Shown here piece after piece: positions 9,367-21,040 of a DNA stretch of 64,000 nucleotides. The stretch is from NCBI RefSeq assembly GCF_004343195.1, contig NZ_SMCR01000003.1, positions 248,001-312,000 of the forward strand, read 5' to 3'. A program made the position numbers and the translations under genes. Below the pieces are notes generated by a model. The model saw only the letters and a program-made list of their open reading frames with translations, ran no database searches and was not told where the DNA came from. The DNA is from Biostraticola tofi (GTDB taxonomy: Bacteria; Pseudomonadota; Gammaproteobacteria; Enterobacterales; Enterobacteriaceae). Position 1 is the stretch's first letter, and every line of letters starts with the position of its first letter.

Positions 9367-9485
9367 ATTTCCTGCCAAAACTTGATCTGAAATGAAGTTT
9401 TTTCGCTGTATAGCCCGCATCATGATCTCGCTTGCCATCAACCGCTGACGCCGTTCTCCTATTCATATGAAAGGCCATATCCATC

Positions 9486-10379
9486 GTGGACCAGTTAAAA
9501 GCTGAATTAAGTGCCGTATTGGGTGAGTCCCTGAGCCGTCTTGAACGCATTAGTGAACAACCTTATGCTCACCTCTATGCCATGTATGACAACGAAGGAA
9601 ACGCCCTGTCGTTACTGGCTAAAGGCTATGTCTGTCATGGCATTGCCCAGCAGGAAGCTTATAAGCTCTCCATGCTGGCCCGTGAAGGCGAGATCAGGGT
9701 TCCGACGGTCTATGGCTTAGTCGTCACCCAACAGCAGCCTTATAAAGAACTGCTCCTGATGGAACGGCTGCGCGGCGTTTCGGTAGAGGCGCCCACCCGC
9801 ACTCCCCAGCGTTGGTCGATGCTGAAAGATCATATCGTCGAGGGGATCCTGGCCTGGCATCGGATCGACAGCCACGGCTATGTGGGTACGGTTGACAGCA
9901 CCCAGGAAAACAACTGGCCCAACTGGTATGCCCAGCGCATCGAAGTCATCTGGTCAACACTGCTGAAAGTATCGGCCCCACTGCTGACGCTGGCCGATCG
10001 TACGCTGCTGTTCCGTACGCGCCAGAGTTTGGAACAGTTGTTTAACGGCTACCATGACGCCAACGTGCTGGTACACGGCAATCTTTCACTGCGCAGCATG
10101 CTCAAGGATGAACGCAGCGACCAACTGCTGGCGATGCTCAATCCCGGCACCATGCTGTGGGCGCCGCGTGAATATGATTTGTATCGGCTGAGTGAAGACG
10201 GGATGGCCCAGGACCTGCTGTACCATTACTTGAGCAAGATTGAGCTATCCGATGGTTTCCTGTATCGCCGCTGGCTTTACGCCCTATGGGAAGCCGCTGC
10301 CCGCTATATCCATACCGGGCAACTGGATCGCCCGGTGTTCGACATGGGCGGACGGGAACTGCTGCCCTGGCTTGAATAA
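9486..10379 (+). CDS. ycbJ: YcbJ family protein with aminoglycoside-phosphotransferase-like fold
   Basis: A 297-residue protein matching E. coli YcbJ in length and sequence. Its substrate is unknown. The region around ANVLVHGNLSLRSML, near residues 196-210, looks like the catalytic loop of the APH/kinase superfamily, but the usual HGD is HGN here. The start codon is GTG at 9486. It sits alone between kdsB and the convergent elyC. Confidence 0.85.
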   Translation: MDQLKAELSAVLGESLSRLERISEQPYAHLYAMYDNEGNALSLLAKGYVCHGIAQQEAYKLSMLAREGEIRVPTVYGLVVTQQQPYKELLLMERLRGVSVEAPTRTPQRWSMLKDHIVEGILAWHRIDSHGYVGTVDSTQENNWPNWYAQRIEVIWSTLLKVSAPLLTLADRTLLFRTRQSLEQLFNGYHDANVLVHGNLSLRSMLKDERSDQLLAMLNPGTMLWAPREYDLYRLSEDGMAQDLLYHYLSKIELSDGFLYRRWLYALWEAAARYIHTGQLDRPVFDMGGRELLPWLE

Positions 10380-10410
10380 CCCGCAAGCGGTTTCGGCAGA
10401 GAACAGGGAC

Positions 10411-10456
10411 TCGTCGGTTACCGTTTTACCTGCTCGTCGGTTACCGTTTTACCTGC
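10411..10456. repeat. 23-bp tandem duplication at the end of elyC
   Basis: The 23-base unit TCGTCGGTTACCGTTTTACCTGC occurs twice in a row at 10411-10433 and 10434-10456 with no mismatch. The second copy contains the elyC stop codon and last codons on the minus strand; the first copy repeats them just outside the gene. It looks like a recent duplication with no effect on the protein. Confidence 0.95.
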
Positions 10457-11229
10457 TCGTTGGTAAGCGCTTCACCGGTCAGGCTCTGCCAAGCGCGTCC
10501 CAGCGTTTCATACCATGCCCGTTCCGAATGACCTAACCAATAAGGCGAAGGGATGATTTTTTCCCAGCTATTAAGCGGGCTGGTGATGGCTAACTGATTG
10601 GCCGGCGCGGCTATCGGCGCTAATCCCGCCTGGTGGAAAAAACGCATTGCCCGCGGCAGATGATTAGCTGAAGTCACCAGCAACAGCGGATCTTTACCCA
10701 CCAGCCCCGCCACAGCCGCCGCTTCCTGCCGCGTATCCTTTGGCCGGTCCAGCACCACAATATCTTTTAGCGGCACCCCGAGACTGACGGCGACCTCTGA
10801 CGCGGTCTGGGCACTGCTGACCGGATTGTTGCCGGCCGCGCCGCCGGTAAAGACCAGCTTTGCGCCGGGATTCTGCCGATAGATCCTGATACCCTCAACC
10901 ACCCGCGGCAGGCTGTTGCTGATAAGATTAGAGCCAGGCGCCCATTGTGGATTGTATGTGTAGCCGCCGCCCAAAACCACAATCCACGTAACCGGCTGGC
11001 CAGTGCGCTGCCAGGTGGGATAGTGATTTTCAAGCGGTAATAATAATTTATCGGCTACAGGCTGTAGACTGAGCAGCAACAGCAGTATCCAGCCGGTAAA
11101 TATCAATCCCTTAGCGGTTTTCTGCCAGCGACTAAGCCACAGCAGCGCCAGCCCGGCGCCTATCATCAGGATCAACAGCGGCAGGGGTAACAGCAGGCCT
11201 CCGATGATTTTTCTTACGGTAAAAAGCAT
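10441..11229 (-). CDS. elyC: Envelope biogenesis factor ElyC (DUF218)
   Basis: A 262-residue inner-membrane protein required in E. coli for peptidoglycan assembly at low temperature, linked to undecaprenyl-phosphate carrier use. Two membrane helices lie near residues 10-33 and 40-57; the DUF218 domain begins at WIVVLGGGYTYNP near 81 and includes LVTSANHLPRAM. The ATG at 11229 has GGAG upstream; a TTG five codons earlier is less likely. The gene ends inside a short tandem duplication. Confidence 0.93.
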   Translation of the reverse strand: MLFTVRKIIGGLLLPLPLLILMIGAGLALLWLSRWQKTAKGLIFTGWILLLLLSLQPVADKLLLPLENHYPTWQRTGQPVTWIVVLGGGYTYNPQWAPGSNLISNSLPRVVEGIRIYRQNPGAKLVFTGGAAGNNPVSSAQTASEVAVSLGVPLKDIVVLDRPKDTRQEAAAVAGLVGKDPLLLVTSANHLPRAMRFFHQAGLAPIAAPANQLAITSPLNSWEKIIPSPYWLGHSERAWYETLGRAWQSLTGEALTNEQVKR

Positions 11230-11382
11230 CGAGATGCGCTCCAATCGAGTGAAATATAGTCAACCAGCCGGGTTAAGGCGCCTTATCGAGACATTCTACT
11301 CCAGCCTGTGACAAAATAGTCAACCTCGGCAGGTCGATGGGAAAAGCCCCTTTTCCAAACCGCCGTGCTGGAGTGACAGATT

Positions 11383-12168
11383 ATGCACGATCGCAATTTT
11401 GACGACATCGCCGAAAAATTTGCGCGCAATATTTATGGCACCACTAAAGGACTGATTCGTCAGGCGGTGGTCTGGCAAGATTTGCAGGCGCTGCTGACCC
11501 GGTTGCCTGACCGCCCGCTGTATATTCTCGACGCCGGCGGCGGTGAGGGGCGCATGGCTATACAGTTGGCGAAGTTGGGCCACCAGGTGGTGTTGTGCGA
11601 TTTGTCAGCGGCGATGATCGAACGTGCGCGTTCGGCGGCGTTATCGCAAGGGGTGGACGCACAGATCAAATGTGTTCATAGCGCCGTCCAGGACATCAGT
11701 TCACATTTGGAAAAACCGGTCGACCTGATATTATTCCATGCGGTGCTGGAGTGGGTCGCTCAACCGCGCGACATACTGCAAGGACTGTATGAATGCCTGG
11801 CGCCGGAGGGCGCACTGTCGCTGATGTTTTACAATAAGCACGGCCTGGTGATGCGCAACATGCTGCTGGGCAATATCGCCTTTGTCGAAAAAGGCATGCC
11901 GAAGCGAAAAAAACGATCGCTGATGCCCGACCATCCCTGTGATCCGCAGCAAGTCTACGGCTGGTTGGCGGAACTGGGCATGACCATCAGCGGCCAAAGC
12001 GGTGTACGGGTTTTCCATGATTACCTGCAAAACAAGCAACAGCAGCAGGACGAGTTTGACGCATTGCTGGCCATGGAACAGCGTTATTGTAGGCAGGAGC
12101 CGTATATAAGCATGGGGCGCTATATCCATGTAATGGCGCATAAACCCACCCTGAAGGACGAATTATGA
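11383..12168 (+). CDS. cmoM: tRNA 5-carboxymethoxyuridine methyltransferase CmoM
   Basis: A 261-residue SAM-dependent methyltransferase (formerly SmtA) that methylates cmo5U to mcmo5U at the wobble position of certain tRNAs. The class I SAM motif LDAGGGEGR is at 49-57, with [10 protein letters not shown] and [11 protein letters not shown] after it. It is the first gene of the cmoM-mukF-mukE-mukB operon; its stop overlaps the mukF start by four bases, as in E. coli. Confidence 0.96.
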   Translation: MHDRNFDDIAEKFARNIYGTTKGLIRQAVVWQDLQALLTRLPDRPLYILDAGGGEGRMAIQLAKLGHQVVLCDLSAAMIERARSAALSQGVDAQIKCVHSAVQDISSHLEKPVDLILFHAVLEWVAQPRDILQGLYECLAPEGALSLMFYNKHGLVMRNMLLGNIAFVEKGMPKRKKRSLMPDHPCDPQQVYGWLAELGMTISGQSGVRVFHDYLQNKQQQQDEFDALLAMEQRYCRQEPYISMGRYIHVMAHKPTLKDEL

Positions 12169-13487
12169 GTGAATTTTCCCAGACTGTCCCCGAACTGGTC
12201 GCCTGGGCGCGGAAAAATGATTTCTCCTTGTCACTGCCTATCGAGCGCCTGGCGTTTTTATTGGCCATTGCCACGCTTAACAGCGAACGGATGGATGGGG
12301 AGATGAGCGAGGGCGAACTGATTGATGCCTTCCGATACGTCAGCCACAGCTTTGAGCAAACGCATGAAACGGTGACCGTCCGCGCCAATAACGCGATCAA
12401 TGATCTGGTCCGCCAGCGGTTATTGAATCGGTTCACCAGTGAACTTGCCGATGGCAACGCCATTTATCGGCTAACGCCGCTGGCGATCGGTATTACCGAT
12501 TACTATATCCGCCAGCGGGAATTTTCAACGCTGCGCTTATCGGTGCAGCTGTCCATCGTTGCCCAGGAACTGCAGCGCTCGGCCGAGGCAGCCGAAGAGC
12601 ATGGGGATGATCTTCACTGGCATCGCCATGTCTATGCGCCGCTGAAATACTCGGTGGCCGAAATATTCGACAGCATTGATATGACCCAACGGGTGATGGA
12701 TGAACAGCAGCAGTCGGTTAAACAGGATATCGCTGCGTTGCTGAATCAGGACTGGCGCGCGGCTATTTCCAACTGTGAACTGCTGTTGTCCGAAACGTCC
12801 GGCACCCTGCGAGAACTGCAGGATACCCTTGAGGCGGCCGGGGATAAGCTGCAGGCCAATCTGCTGCGTATCCAGGATGCTACCCTGGGCCACGAGCAAT
12901 TGGCGTTTGTCGATAAGCTGGTACTGGATCTGCAAAACAAGCTGGACCGTATTATCAGTTGGGGCCAGCAGGCGATTGATTTATGGATCGGTTACGATCG
13001 GCATGTCCACCGTTTCATCCGCACTGCCATCGATATGGATAAAAACCGGGTGTTCGGTCAGCGACTCAGGCAGTCGGTACAGAACTATTTTGACCATCCC
13101 TGGGCACTGACGTTTGCCAATGCCGAGCGTCTGCTCGACATGCGCGACGAGGAACTGGCGCTGCGTAATGATGAAGTGACCGGTGAACTGCCGCCGGATA
13201 TGGAATATGAAGAGTTCAATGAAATACGTGAGCAGCTGGCTGCGCTGATTGAAGAGGCGCTGACGGTTTATAAAGAACAGCAACTGCCGCTGGACCTCGG
13301 CCAGGTGATGCGCGACTACCTGGCAAGCTATCCCCGGGCTCGTCACTTTGATCTGGCCCGTATCCTGATAGACCAGGCGGTGCGCCTGGGCGTAGCCGAG
13401 TCAGATTTCTCAGGATTAACGCCCCAATGGCAACCGATTAACGATTTCGGCGCTAAGGTACAGGCCCATGTCATCGATAAATATTGA
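12165..13487 (+). CDS. mukF: Chromosome partition kleisin MukF
   Basis: A 440-residue kleisin subunit of the MukBEF condensin. The N-terminal winged-helix dimerisation domain (about 1-120) is followed by long helices and the C-terminal domain that binds the MukB head; MukE binds the linker, here the acidic segment near 330-360. The length equals the E. coli protein. It overlaps cmoM by four bases and mukE by 20, so translation is tightly coupled across the complex. Confidence 0.98.
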   Translation: MSEFSQTVPELVAWARKNDFSLSLPIERLAFLLAIATLNSERMDGEMSEGELIDAFRYVSHSFEQTHETVTVRANNAINDLVRQRLLNRFTSELADGNAIYRLTPLAIGITDYYIRQREFSTLRLSVQLSIVAQELQRSAEAAEEHGDDLHWHRHVYAPLKYSVAEIFDSIDMTQRVMDEQQQSVKQDIAALLNQDWRAAISNCELLLSETSGTLRELQDTLEAAGDKLQANLLRIQDATLGHEQLAFVDKLVLDLQNKLDRIISWGQQAIDLWIGYDRHVHRFIRTAIDMDKNRVFGQRLRQSVQNYFDHPWALTFANAERLLDMRDEELALRNDEVTGELPPDMEYEEFNEIREQLAALIEEALTVYKEQQLPLDLGQVMRDYLASYPRARHFDLARILIDQAVRLGVAESDFSGLTPQWQPINDFGAKVQAHVIDKY

Positions 13488-14202
13488 AGAAACCATGCCG
13501 GTAAAACTGGCGATCGCTTTATCAAACCCGCTGTTCCCCGCCCTGGACAGCCAGTTGCGCTCCGGCAGGCATATCGGCATCGAGGAGCTGGACAATCATG
13601 CCTTCCTGATGGATTTTCAGGAGGAGATAGAAGGGTTCTACCGCCGCTATAACGTTGAGCTGGTGCGGGCCCCGGAAGGGTTTTTCTATTTACGGCCACG
13701 GTCTACCACCCTTATAGCTCGGTCGGTGCTGTCGGCGCTGGATATGATGGTCGGTAAAATCCTCTGTTATCTCTACCTGAGCCCGGAGCGTCTGGCCCAC
13801 GAAGGGATATTCAGCCAGCAGGAATTATATGATGAACTGCTGACCCTGGCCGATGAAAACAAATTGCTCAAGCTGGTCAACCAGCGCTCGACCGGTTCCG
13901 ATCTGGACAAGCAAAAGCTGCAGGAAAAAGTGCGAACCTCGCTCAACCGACTGCGCCGTCTCGGCATGGTATGGTTTATGGGCAGTGATTCGTCAAAATT
14001 CCGCATTACTGAAGCGGTGTTCCGCTTCGGTGCCGATGTACGCAGCGGCGACGATCCGCGGGAAGCCCAACTGCGCATGATTCGGGACGGTGAAGCGATG
14101 CCGGTAGAGCAAACCCTGTCCCTGGGGGACGATCAGGATGAAAACGACGAGAATGACAGCCAAAGCGGCGATGCACCGGATACCGCAGGAGAACAGGCAT
14201 GA
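13468..14202 (+). CDS. mukE: Chromosome partition protein MukE
   Basis: A 244-residue subunit (about ten longer than in E. coli) that binds MukF and modulates MukB ATPase and DNA loading. Conserved blocks include [33 protein letters not shown] and [14 protein letters not shown], which form its winged-helix domains. The C-terminal tail (about 215-244) is acidic and low-complexity ([11 protein letters not shown]). It overlaps both neighbours: 20 bases with mukF, four with mukB. Confidence 0.98.
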   Translation: MSSINIEETMPVKLAIALSNPLFPALDSQLRSGRHIGIEELDNHAFLMDFQEEIEGFYRRYNVELVRAPEGFFYLRPRSTTLIARSVLSALDMMVGKILCYLYLSPERLAHEGIFSQQELYDELLTLADENKLLKLVNQRSTGSDLDKQKLQEKVRTSLNRLRRLGMVWFMGSDSSKFRITEAVFRFGADVRSGDDPREAQLRMIRDGEAMPVEQTLSLGDDQDENDENDSQSGDAPDTAGEQA

Positions 14203-17200
14203 TTGAACGCGGCAAATTTCGCTCACTGACGCTGGTCAACTGGAATGGGTTCTTTGCCCGGACTTTTGATCTTGATGAATTGGTGACAACCTTATCCGGC
14301 GGCAATGGCGCGGGTAAATCGACCACCATGGCAGCATTTATCACCGCTCTGATACCGGATCTGACGCTGCTGCATTTCAGAAATACGACTGAAGCGGGCG
14401 CAACCAGCGGGTCGCGCGATAAAGGTCTGCATGGCAAACTTCGCGCCGGCGTGTGCTACGCCGCCCTGGATGTGGTCAACTCGCGCCATCAGCGGGTGCT
14501 GGTTGGCGTCAGGCTGCAGCAGATCGCTGGGCGCGATCGCAAGGTCGATATCAAGCCGTTTATGGTACAGGGTTTACCTGTTGCGATTCAGCCGACCGAA
14601 TTGCTGACTGAAATGCTGGGCGATCGCCAAGTGCGGGTACTCACCCTGGCCGAACTCAAGGATCGGGTTGAAAGTCACGAAGGCGTTCAGTTCAGGCAGT
14701 TCAATTCGATTACCGATTATCATGCCCAGATGTTTGATCTGGGCGTTATTCCCCGGCGTCTGCGTTCGGCCTCCGATCGCAGCAAATATTATCGTCTGAT
14801 TGAAGCCTCATTGTATGGCGGGATCTCCAGCGCCATTACCCGGTCCCTGCGAGATTACCTGCTGCCGGAAAACAGTGGCGTGCGCAAAGCATTCCAGGAT
14901 ATGGAAGCGGCGCTGCGCGAAAACCGCATGACGCTTGAAGCCATTCGGATAACCCAGTCCGACCGTGATTTGTTCAAGCATCTGATTTCGGAAGCGACGT
15001 CTTATGTCGCTGCGGATTACATGCGCCACGCCAATGAGCGCCGTCTTCACCTGGATGATACCATCGCCATGCGCCGCGACCTGTTCGGTAGCCGCAAACA
15101 GCTGGCGACCGAGCAGTACCGCCATGTGGAAATGGCCCGCGAACTTGCGGAAACCAGCGGCGGCGAATCCGATCTCGAAACCGACTACCAGGCCGCCAGC
15201 GACCATCTCAACCTGGTGCAGACCGCCATGCGCCAGCAGGAAAAAATCGGCCGCTACCAGGACGACCTGGAAGAGCTGACCTACCGTCTGGAAGAGCAGA
15301 ACGATGTGGTGGCCGAGGCCAGCGAGCAGCATCAGGAAAACGATGCCCGCGCCGAGGCGGCTGAGCTTGAGGTGGATGAACTCAAAAGCCAATTGGCAGA
15401 TTACCAGCAGGCTCTGGACGTGCAGCAGACCCGTGCCATCCAGTACCAGCAAGCGCTGCAGGCGCTTGAGCGAGCCCGTTCCCTGTGCGGTAATCCCGGC
15501 TTGACGCTTGAAGGCGCCGATGAGCTGCTGGAAAGCTATCAGGCAAGGGAGCAGGAAGCGACCGACAATCTGCTGCGTCTTCAGCAGAAGCTCAGCGTGG
15601 CCGAAGCGGCACGCAATCAGTTTGAGAATGCCTACCGGCTGGTGGTCGGTATCGCCGGTGCGGTAAGTCGCAGCGAAGCCTGGCAAACCGCGCGCGATCT
15701 GATTCGAGACGCCTCTTCCCAGCAGCACCAGTCCAGCCGACTGCAGGCATTACGTAGCCAGCTCAATGAACTGGAACAGCGTCTGCGCGAGCAGCAAGAC
15801 GCTCAGCGGCTGATGGCGGAATTCTGTAAACGCGTTGGCGTCGACTATCAGCCGGAAGACCTTGAAGCCGCACAGCAGGAGCTGGAAGCCCGGGTAGAAA
15901 CCCTTTCGGTATCGGTGTCGGAGGCCGGTGAGCGTCGCCTGTCGATGCGCCAGGAACTCGATCAGATACTGCAGCGCATCCAGGTGCTTACCCAGCGGGC
16001 TCCGGCCTGGCTGGCGGCGCAGGATGCGCTGGCCAACCTGAGCGAACAAAGTGGTGAAAGCCTGGACGACAGCCGCCAAGTCACCGAAACGATGCAGCAA
16101 CTGCTTGAACGCGAGCGGGAGTATACCGTTGAGCGGGACGAAATCGCCGCCGCCAAAAGGCAGATCGATGCTCAGATAGAGCGTCTGAGCCAGCCAGGCG
16201 GCACGGAAGACGCCAGACTCATCACCCTGGCTGAACGTTTTGGCGGCGTGCTGCTTTCTGAGATTTATGACGATGTGACTTTTGATGATGCTCCGTACTT
16301 CTCCGCGCTGTATGGTCCGTCACGTCACGCGATTGTGGTACCGGATCTCTCTCTCGTCCGTGCGCAGCTCGAAGGCCTGGAAGAATGCCCGGATGACCTT
16401 TATCTGATTGAAGGGGATCCGCAGTCCTTCGATGACAATGTCTTCGGCATTGAAGAGCTGGAAAATGCGGTTCTGGTCAAAGTGGCGGATCGCCAGTGGC
16501 GTTATTCGCGTTTTCCCGCCGTGCCGCTGTTTGGCCGGGCCGCTCGTGAAAACCGTCTTGAAAGCCTGGAAAGCGAGCGCGAAGTGCTGGCAGAGCGTTA
16601 CGCAACGCTGTCGTTTGATGTCCAGAAAATCCAGCGTCTCCATCAGGCATTCAGCCGCTTTATCGGCAGCCACCTGGCGGTAGCCTTTGAGGATGACCCT
16701 GAAGCTGAAATGCGCAGCTATGCGGCCAGACGCAGCGAGCTGGAACGTTCCCTCAATGATCACCAGAACCAGAACCAGCAACAGCGCCAGCAGTACGATC
16801 TGGCGCGCGAAGGCTTGGGACTGCTGAACCGGCTAATTCCGCGTATCAGCGTGCTGCTGGATGAAACCCTTATCGACCGGCTGGAAACGGTACAGGCCGA
16901 CTGGGAAGAGGCGCAGGAAGCCACGCGCTATCTGCAGCAGCACCGCAGTGCGCTGGCGCAGCTCGAACCGTTGGTGGAAGTATTGCAGAGCGATCCGGAG
17001 CAGCATGAGCAGTTGCAGGCGGATTACCGTCAGGCTCAGCAGATCCAGAGCCAGACCAAGCAGCAGGCGTTTGCCCTGACCGAAGTGGTGCAGCGGCGCG
17101 CCCACTTCAGCTATTCGGACTCTGCCGGTATGCTGACGGAAAATTCCGATTTGAACGATAAGCTGCGCCTGCGGCTTGAACAGGCAGAAGGCGAGCGCAG

Positions 17201-18653
17201 CCGGGCGCGCGACGCTTTACGTCAGCATCAGGCTCAGCTCACCCAGTACAACCAGGTGCTGGCGTCACTCAAAAGCGCCTATGACGCTAAACGCGACATG
17301 CTAAAAGAGCTGACCCAGGAGCTGCAGGATATCGGGGTACAGGCCGATGCCAATGCCGAAGCCCGCGCACGCGAGCGTCGGGATCAGCTGCATGCCGCCC
17401 TGAGCCAGAACCGTAGTCGTCGGAATCAGCTGGAAAAACAGCTAACGTTCTGTGAAACGGAAATGGACAGCCTGCAGAAAAAACTGCGCAGGCTAGAACG
17501 CGATTACCATCAGGTACGCGAACAGGTGGTCGTGGCCAAAACCGGCTGGTGCGCGGTATTACGCCTGGTCAAAGAGAGCGGGGTTGAACGGCGGTTGCAT
17601 CGCCGTGAGCTGGCCTATATGGATGGCGATGACCTGCGTTCAATGTCGGATAAGGCACTGGGTGCGCTGCGCCTGGCGGTGGCTGACAATGAGCATCTGC
17701 GTGATGTGCTGCGCTTGTCGGAAGATCCCAAGCGTCCGGAACGCAAGATCCAGTTCTTTATTGCGGTTTACCAGCATCTGCGCGAGCGTATCCGTCAGGA
17801 TATCATTCGCACCGATGACCCGGTGGAAGCCATTGAACAGATGGAAATTGAGCTCAGCCGCTTGACCGAAGAGCTGACCGCCCGTGAACAGAAACTGGCA
17901 ATAAGTTCGAAAAGCGTGGCCAATATCATACGCAAAACTATCCAGCGTGAGCAGAACCGTATCCGTATGCTTAATCAAGGACTGCAGGCGGTGAGCTTTG
18001 GCCAGGTCAAAAGCGTACGGCTCAATGTCAACGTGCGTGAAGCGCATGCCACCCTGCTGGATGTGCTGAGCGAACAGCAGGAACAGCATCAGGATCTGTT
18101 CAGCAGCAACAGGCTGACGTTCTCCGAAGCGCTGGCCAAACTTTATCAGCGCCTTAACCCGCAGATAGATATGGGCCAGCGCACCCCGCAGACCATCGGC
18201 GAAGAGCTGCTGGATTACCGTAATTACCTGGAAATGGAAGTCGAGGTCAATCGCGGCGCTGATGGCTGGCTGCGTGCGGAAAGCGGCGCGCTGTCTACCG
18301 GCGAAGCGATCGGTACCGGCATGTCGATTCTGGTGATGGTGGTTCAGAGTTGGGAAGACGAATCCAGTCGGTTACGCGGCAAAGACATTTCTCCCTGCCG
18401 ACTGCTGTTCCTGGATGAGGCGGCACGGCTGGATGCCAAGTCCATTGCCACGCTGTTTGAACTCTGCGATAGGCTGGGCATGCAGTTGATCATCGCTGCC
18501 CCGGAAAATATCAGTCCTGAAAAGGGCACCACCTATAAGCTGGTGCGTAAGGTATTCAATAATCAGGAGCATGTGCATGTGGTCGGCCTCAGAGGATTTG
18601 GCGGTGATACTGCGCCCGCCAGAACCGCGACCGAGGAGCATATACTGAGCTGA
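14199..18653 (+). CDS. mukB: Chromosome condensin ATPase MukB
   Basis: A 1484-residue SMC-like ATPase that forms the rod of MukBEF and folds the chromosome; it also binds topoisomerase IV. The N-terminal head has Walker [10 protein letters not shown] at 34-42. Long coiled-coil arms flank a hinge at about 650-790. The C-terminal head carries the ABC-like signature LSTGEAIG near 1366 and Walker [14 protein letters not shown] near 1400. It is the last gene of the operon and ends at a terminator. MukB-type condensin with MatP is typical of Enterobacterales and related Gammaproteobacteria. Confidence 0.98.
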   Translation: MIERGKFRSLTLVNWNGFFARTFDLDELVTTLSGGNGAGKSTTMAAFITALIPDLTLLHFRNTTEAGATSGSRDKGLHGKLRAGVCYAALDVVNSRHQRVLVGVRLQQIAGRDRKVDIKPFMVQGLPVAIQPTELLTEMLGDRQVRVLTLAELKDRVESHEGVQFRQFNSITDYHAQMFDLGVIPRRLRSASDRSKYYRLIEASLYGGISSAITRSLRDYLLPENSGVRKAFQDMEAALRENRMTLEAIRITQSDRDLFKHLISEATSYVAADYMRHANERRLHLDDTIAMRRDLFGSRKQLATEQYRHVEMARELAETSGGESDLETDYQAASDHLNLVQTAMRQQEKIGRYQDDLEELTYRLEEQNDVVAEASEQHQENDARAEAAELEVDELKSQLADYQQALDVQQTRAIQYQQALQALERARSLCGNPGLTLEGADELLESYQAREQEATDNLLRLQQKLSVAEAARNQFENAYRLVVGIAGAVSRSEAWQTARDLIRDASSQQHQSSRLQALRSQLNELEQRLREQQDAQRLMAEFCKRVGVDYQPEDLEAAQQELEARVETLSVSVSEAGERRLSMRQELDQILQRIQVLTQRAPAWLAAQDALANLSEQSGESLDDSRQVTETMQQLLEREREYTVERDEIAAAKRQIDAQIERLSQPGGTEDARLITLAERFGGVLLSEIYDDVTFDDAPYFSALYGPSRHAIVVPDLSLVRAQLEGLEECPDDLYLIEGDPQSFDDNVFGIEELENAVLVKVADRQWRYSRFPAVPLFGRAARENRLESLESEREVLAERYATLSFDVQKIQRLHQAFSRFIGSHLAVAFEDDPEAEMRSYAARRSELERSLNDHQNQNQQQRQQYDLAREGLGLLNRLIPRISVLLDETLIDRLETVQADWEEAQEATRYLQQHRSALAQLEPLVEVLQSDPEQHEQLQADYRQAQQIQSQTKQQAFALTEVVQRRAHFSYSDSAGMLTENSDLNDKLRLRLEQAEGERSRARDALRQHQAQLTQYNQVLASLKSAYDAKRDMLKELTQELQDIGVQADANAEARARERRDQLHAALSQNRSRRNQLEKQLTFCETEMDSLQKKLRRLERDYHQVREQVVVAKTGWCAVLRLVKESGVERRLHRRELAYMDGDDLRSMSDKALGALRLAVADNEHLRDVLRLSEDPKRPERKIQFFIAVYQHLRERIRQDIIRTDDPVEAIEQMEIELSRLTEELTAREQKLAISSKSVANIIRKTIQREQNRIRMLNQGLQAVSFGQVKSVRLNVNVREAHATLLDVLSEQQEQHQDLFSSNRLTFSEALAKLYQRLNPQIDMGQRTPQTIGEELLDYRNYLEMEVEVNRGADGWLRAESGALSTGEAIGTGMSILVMVVQSWEDESSRLRGKDISPCRLLFLDEAARLDAKSIATLFELCDRLGMQLIIAAPENISPEKGTTYKLVRKVFNNQEHVHVVGLRGFGGDTAPARTATEEHILS

Positions 18654-18681
18654 AACCGTCCTGGCTGCCGGGCTTGAGTGC

Positions 18682-18743
18682 AAGCCGTCGCCGATAGTGA
18701 ACTGTATAGACTCCCTGACAGTTTGCCTGGCGGCGGCTTTTTA
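18682..18743 (+). terminator. Terminator of the cmoM-mukFEB operon
   Basis: AAGCCGTCGCC pairs with GGCGGCGGCTT (one G-U) across a long loop of about 36 bases, followed directly by a T-run. It starts 29 bases after the mukB stop. Confidence 0.7.
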
Positions 18744-18913
18744 TCCTGCTTTTATTGCAATCCCTTTCGCTTATTTGCTGCTCACATTCATTGCTGGTGA
18801 TATTTGGCCCCCTCAATAAGGGTATGCTGCATTCAGTAAACCTGTAAGCTGAACGAATTTACACATAAACAGCTTTCTGCCTATATACTAATAAACAATA
18901 TAATAACAAAGAG

Positions 18914-20860
18914 ATGATAATGTTCAGCACTGCATACAGGGGACAAGGGATGTTACGACACAATAAATCACTATGGCGCCGAATGTTCATCAGTTGCCTG
19001 TTGATTGCCGGGTTGGCTCCGGCTTATGCCGCCGACGCGCCGGTGAGCGACAGCGTGGACGATCTGGACCCGGGCTATATTCCCTCGCAAGAGAATCCGG
19101 TAATTCGAACTATGCCGTCGGCAGATCCGCTCGCTCAGAGTCCCTCGGATCCTGCAGCCGGTGCTACTGCCGTACCTGCCGCCGCCGCAGTTAAACACAG
19201 CCGTGAAATGATTGCCCGTGAACTGCCGGCCGGTATTTCGCCCCACTATCTCAACGAACTGGCCACCCTGTATGCCGTTCGCAATAATGCCCCGATGTGG
19301 CCCGACCGCGAAGCGGTCAGGCATTTTCAGCAGCAGATAGCTGAAGTGTCTCTTTCCGGGGTACAGCCTCAGTTTTTGGCCTGGACGCAGTGGCTGACCC
19401 GCCCTGATGTCAGTGCCATGGGCCGGGACATCATTTTATCCGACGCCATGATGGGCTATCTCCAGTTTGTCACAGGGGTAGGGCAGCGTGGCGAGCAGTG
19501 GTTGTATGGCGATCGCTCCTATAAATTGTCATCCCCGCCGGTGATTGATATTCAGCGCTGGCAGCAGGCGGTCGACGGCGGCAATCTGGCGGCTTTCATC
19601 AGATTACTGGAGCCCCAGCACCCGCAATACGCCAAGATGCATCAGGCGCTTAAAACCATGCTGACCGATATCACACCCTGGCCCCAGCTTAACGGCAAGG
19701 AGAGTCTTCGCCCGGGTCAGCTCAGTGACGATATCCCTGCCTTGCGCGAAATCCTCAAGCGCAGCGGCATGCTTAATGGCCAGACGCCAACGCCATTACC
19801 GACCGCTGACAGCGTTCCAGCCGATCCGCGCACGCCACCTCCGGTCACTGAATCCCAGCAGTCAGTGATGGTGGGGCCGGCGGCAGATTCCCTGACGCCT
19901 TCGGCGTCAACTGCTGATCCGGTAGTGGTGGCCACGGTCGATGTGCAAGATAAGGTGTATACCGCCGAGCTGGTGGAGGCGGTCAAACGGTTTCAGACCT
20001 GGCAAGGCCTGGGCGCAGACGGCATTATCGGCCGGCAGACCCGTAACTGGCTCAATGTTCCGCCACAGACGCGCGTCACTCTGCTGGCGCTAAATATTCA
20101 GCGGCTGCGACTACTCAATAATCAGGGCAATACCGGCATATTGGTAAATATTCCCAATTACTCTCTGGTTTATTACCATGAGGGCAACGAAATATTGTCA
20201 TCAAAAGTCATCGTCGGCCGTCCCAGCCGAAAAACGCCGCTGATGCGCAGCGCCTTGAGTAATGTGGTGCTCAACCCACCTTGGAATGTGCCTACCTCTC
20301 TGGTGCGAAATGACATCGTCCCTAAAGCGATGCGCGATCCGAGTTATCTGGTGCGCAATGATTTCACCGTATTGTCCGGGTGGAGCAATGACGCACAGGT
20401 CATAGACCCTTACAGCATCAATTGGAATATGGTGTCGCCAGCGCATTTTCCTTATCGCCTGCGACAGGCGCCGGGACCTAAAAGTGCCCTGGGTCGTTAT
20501 AAATTCAACATGCCAAGCTCGGACGCGATCTACTTGCACGACACCCCTAACCATAATCTGTTTAACAATGACATGCGTGCATTAAGCTCAGGCTGCGTAA
20601 GAGTCAATAAAGCCGCCGATCTGGCCAATATGCTGCTTCAGGACGCGGGCTGGGGTAATGCTCGCATCAGCGGGGTGCTTAAAGAAGGGAACACTACCTT
20701 TGTCCCTATCCGCCACCGAATCCCGGTTAACCTGTTCTATCTAACCGCCTGGGTAGCTGATGACGGCAAACCGCAGTTCCGCACAGATATTTACAATTAT
20801 GATTCAACCGTGAAAAAAGGGGCTGAAGGCTTGCCACAAGCGCAACGGCTACTCCAATAA
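18914..20860 (+). CDS. ldtD: L,D-transpeptidase LdtD (YcbB)
   Basis: A 648-residue periplasmic enzyme that forms 3-3 cross-links between meso-diaminopimelate residues of peptidoglycan, allowing growth when penicillin-binding proteins are blocked. A signal peptide ends AYAA near residue 41. A peptidoglycan-binding repeat (VKRFQTWQGLGADG) lies near 355-380, and the YkuD catalytic motif HDTPNH ... SSGCVRVN places the nucleophile cysteine at about 561. A Pro/Thr/Ser-rich linker near 285-340 makes it longer than E. coli LdtD (615). Starts at 18914, 18920 and 18950 are possible; 18950 gives the tidiest signal peptide. In E. coli its homologue responds to envelope stress (Cpx); no such site was identified here. 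Confidence 0.95.
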   Translation: MIMFSTAYRGQGMLRHNKSLWRRMFISCLLIAGLAPAYAADAPVSDSVDDLDPGYIPSQENPVIRTMPSADPLAQSPSDPAAGATAVPAAAAVKHSREMIARELPAGISPHYLNELATLYAVRNNAPMWPDREAVRHFQQQIAEVSLSGVQPQFLAWTQWLTRPDVSAMGRDIILSDAMMGYLQFVTGVGQRGEQWLYGDRSYKLSSPPVIDIQRWQQAVDGGNLAAFIRLLEPQHPQYAKMHQALKTMLTDITPWPQLNGKESLRPGQLSDDIPALREILKRSGMLNGQTPTPLPTADSVPADPRTPPPVTESQQSVMVGPAADSLTPSASTADPVVVATVDVQDKVYTAELVEAVKRFQTWQGLGADGIIGRQTRNWLNVPPQTRVTLLALNIQRLRLLNNQGNTGILVNIPNYSLVYYHEGNEILSSKVIVGRPSRKTPLMRSALSNVVLNPPWNVPTSLVRNDIVPKAMRDPSYLVRNDFTVLSGWSNDAQVIDPYSINWNMVSPAHFPYRLRQAPGPKSALGRYKFNMPSSDAIYLHDTPNHNLFNNDMRALSSGCVRVNKAADLANMLLQDAGWGNARISGVLKEGNTTFVPIRHRIPVNLFYLTAWVADDGKPQFRTDIYNYDSTVKKGAEGLPQAQRLLQ

Positions 20861-20882
20861 CCTACTGATGGGCGGGAATTAG

Positions 20883-20917
20883 TTGGTCTGTAGGATGGCG
20901 TTTGTCCTATAGACCAA
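20883..20917 (+). terminator. Terminator of ldtD
   Basis: A 13-base stem (TTGGTCTGTAGGA with its complement, one G-U pair) and nine-base loop, followed by TTTGTGATGTTTT, 22 bases after the ldtD stop. Confidence 0.8.
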
Positions 20918-21040
20918 TTTGTGATGTTTTGCAAACCTTGGGATTTGACGGGTTGACGATACCTGCTGGCGCGGTTATGGTTCGAGTCGGCGCGCTTTTG
21001 TGCATTTTCCGTTCCCTATTGTCGATTGGTTATCTTGCCC

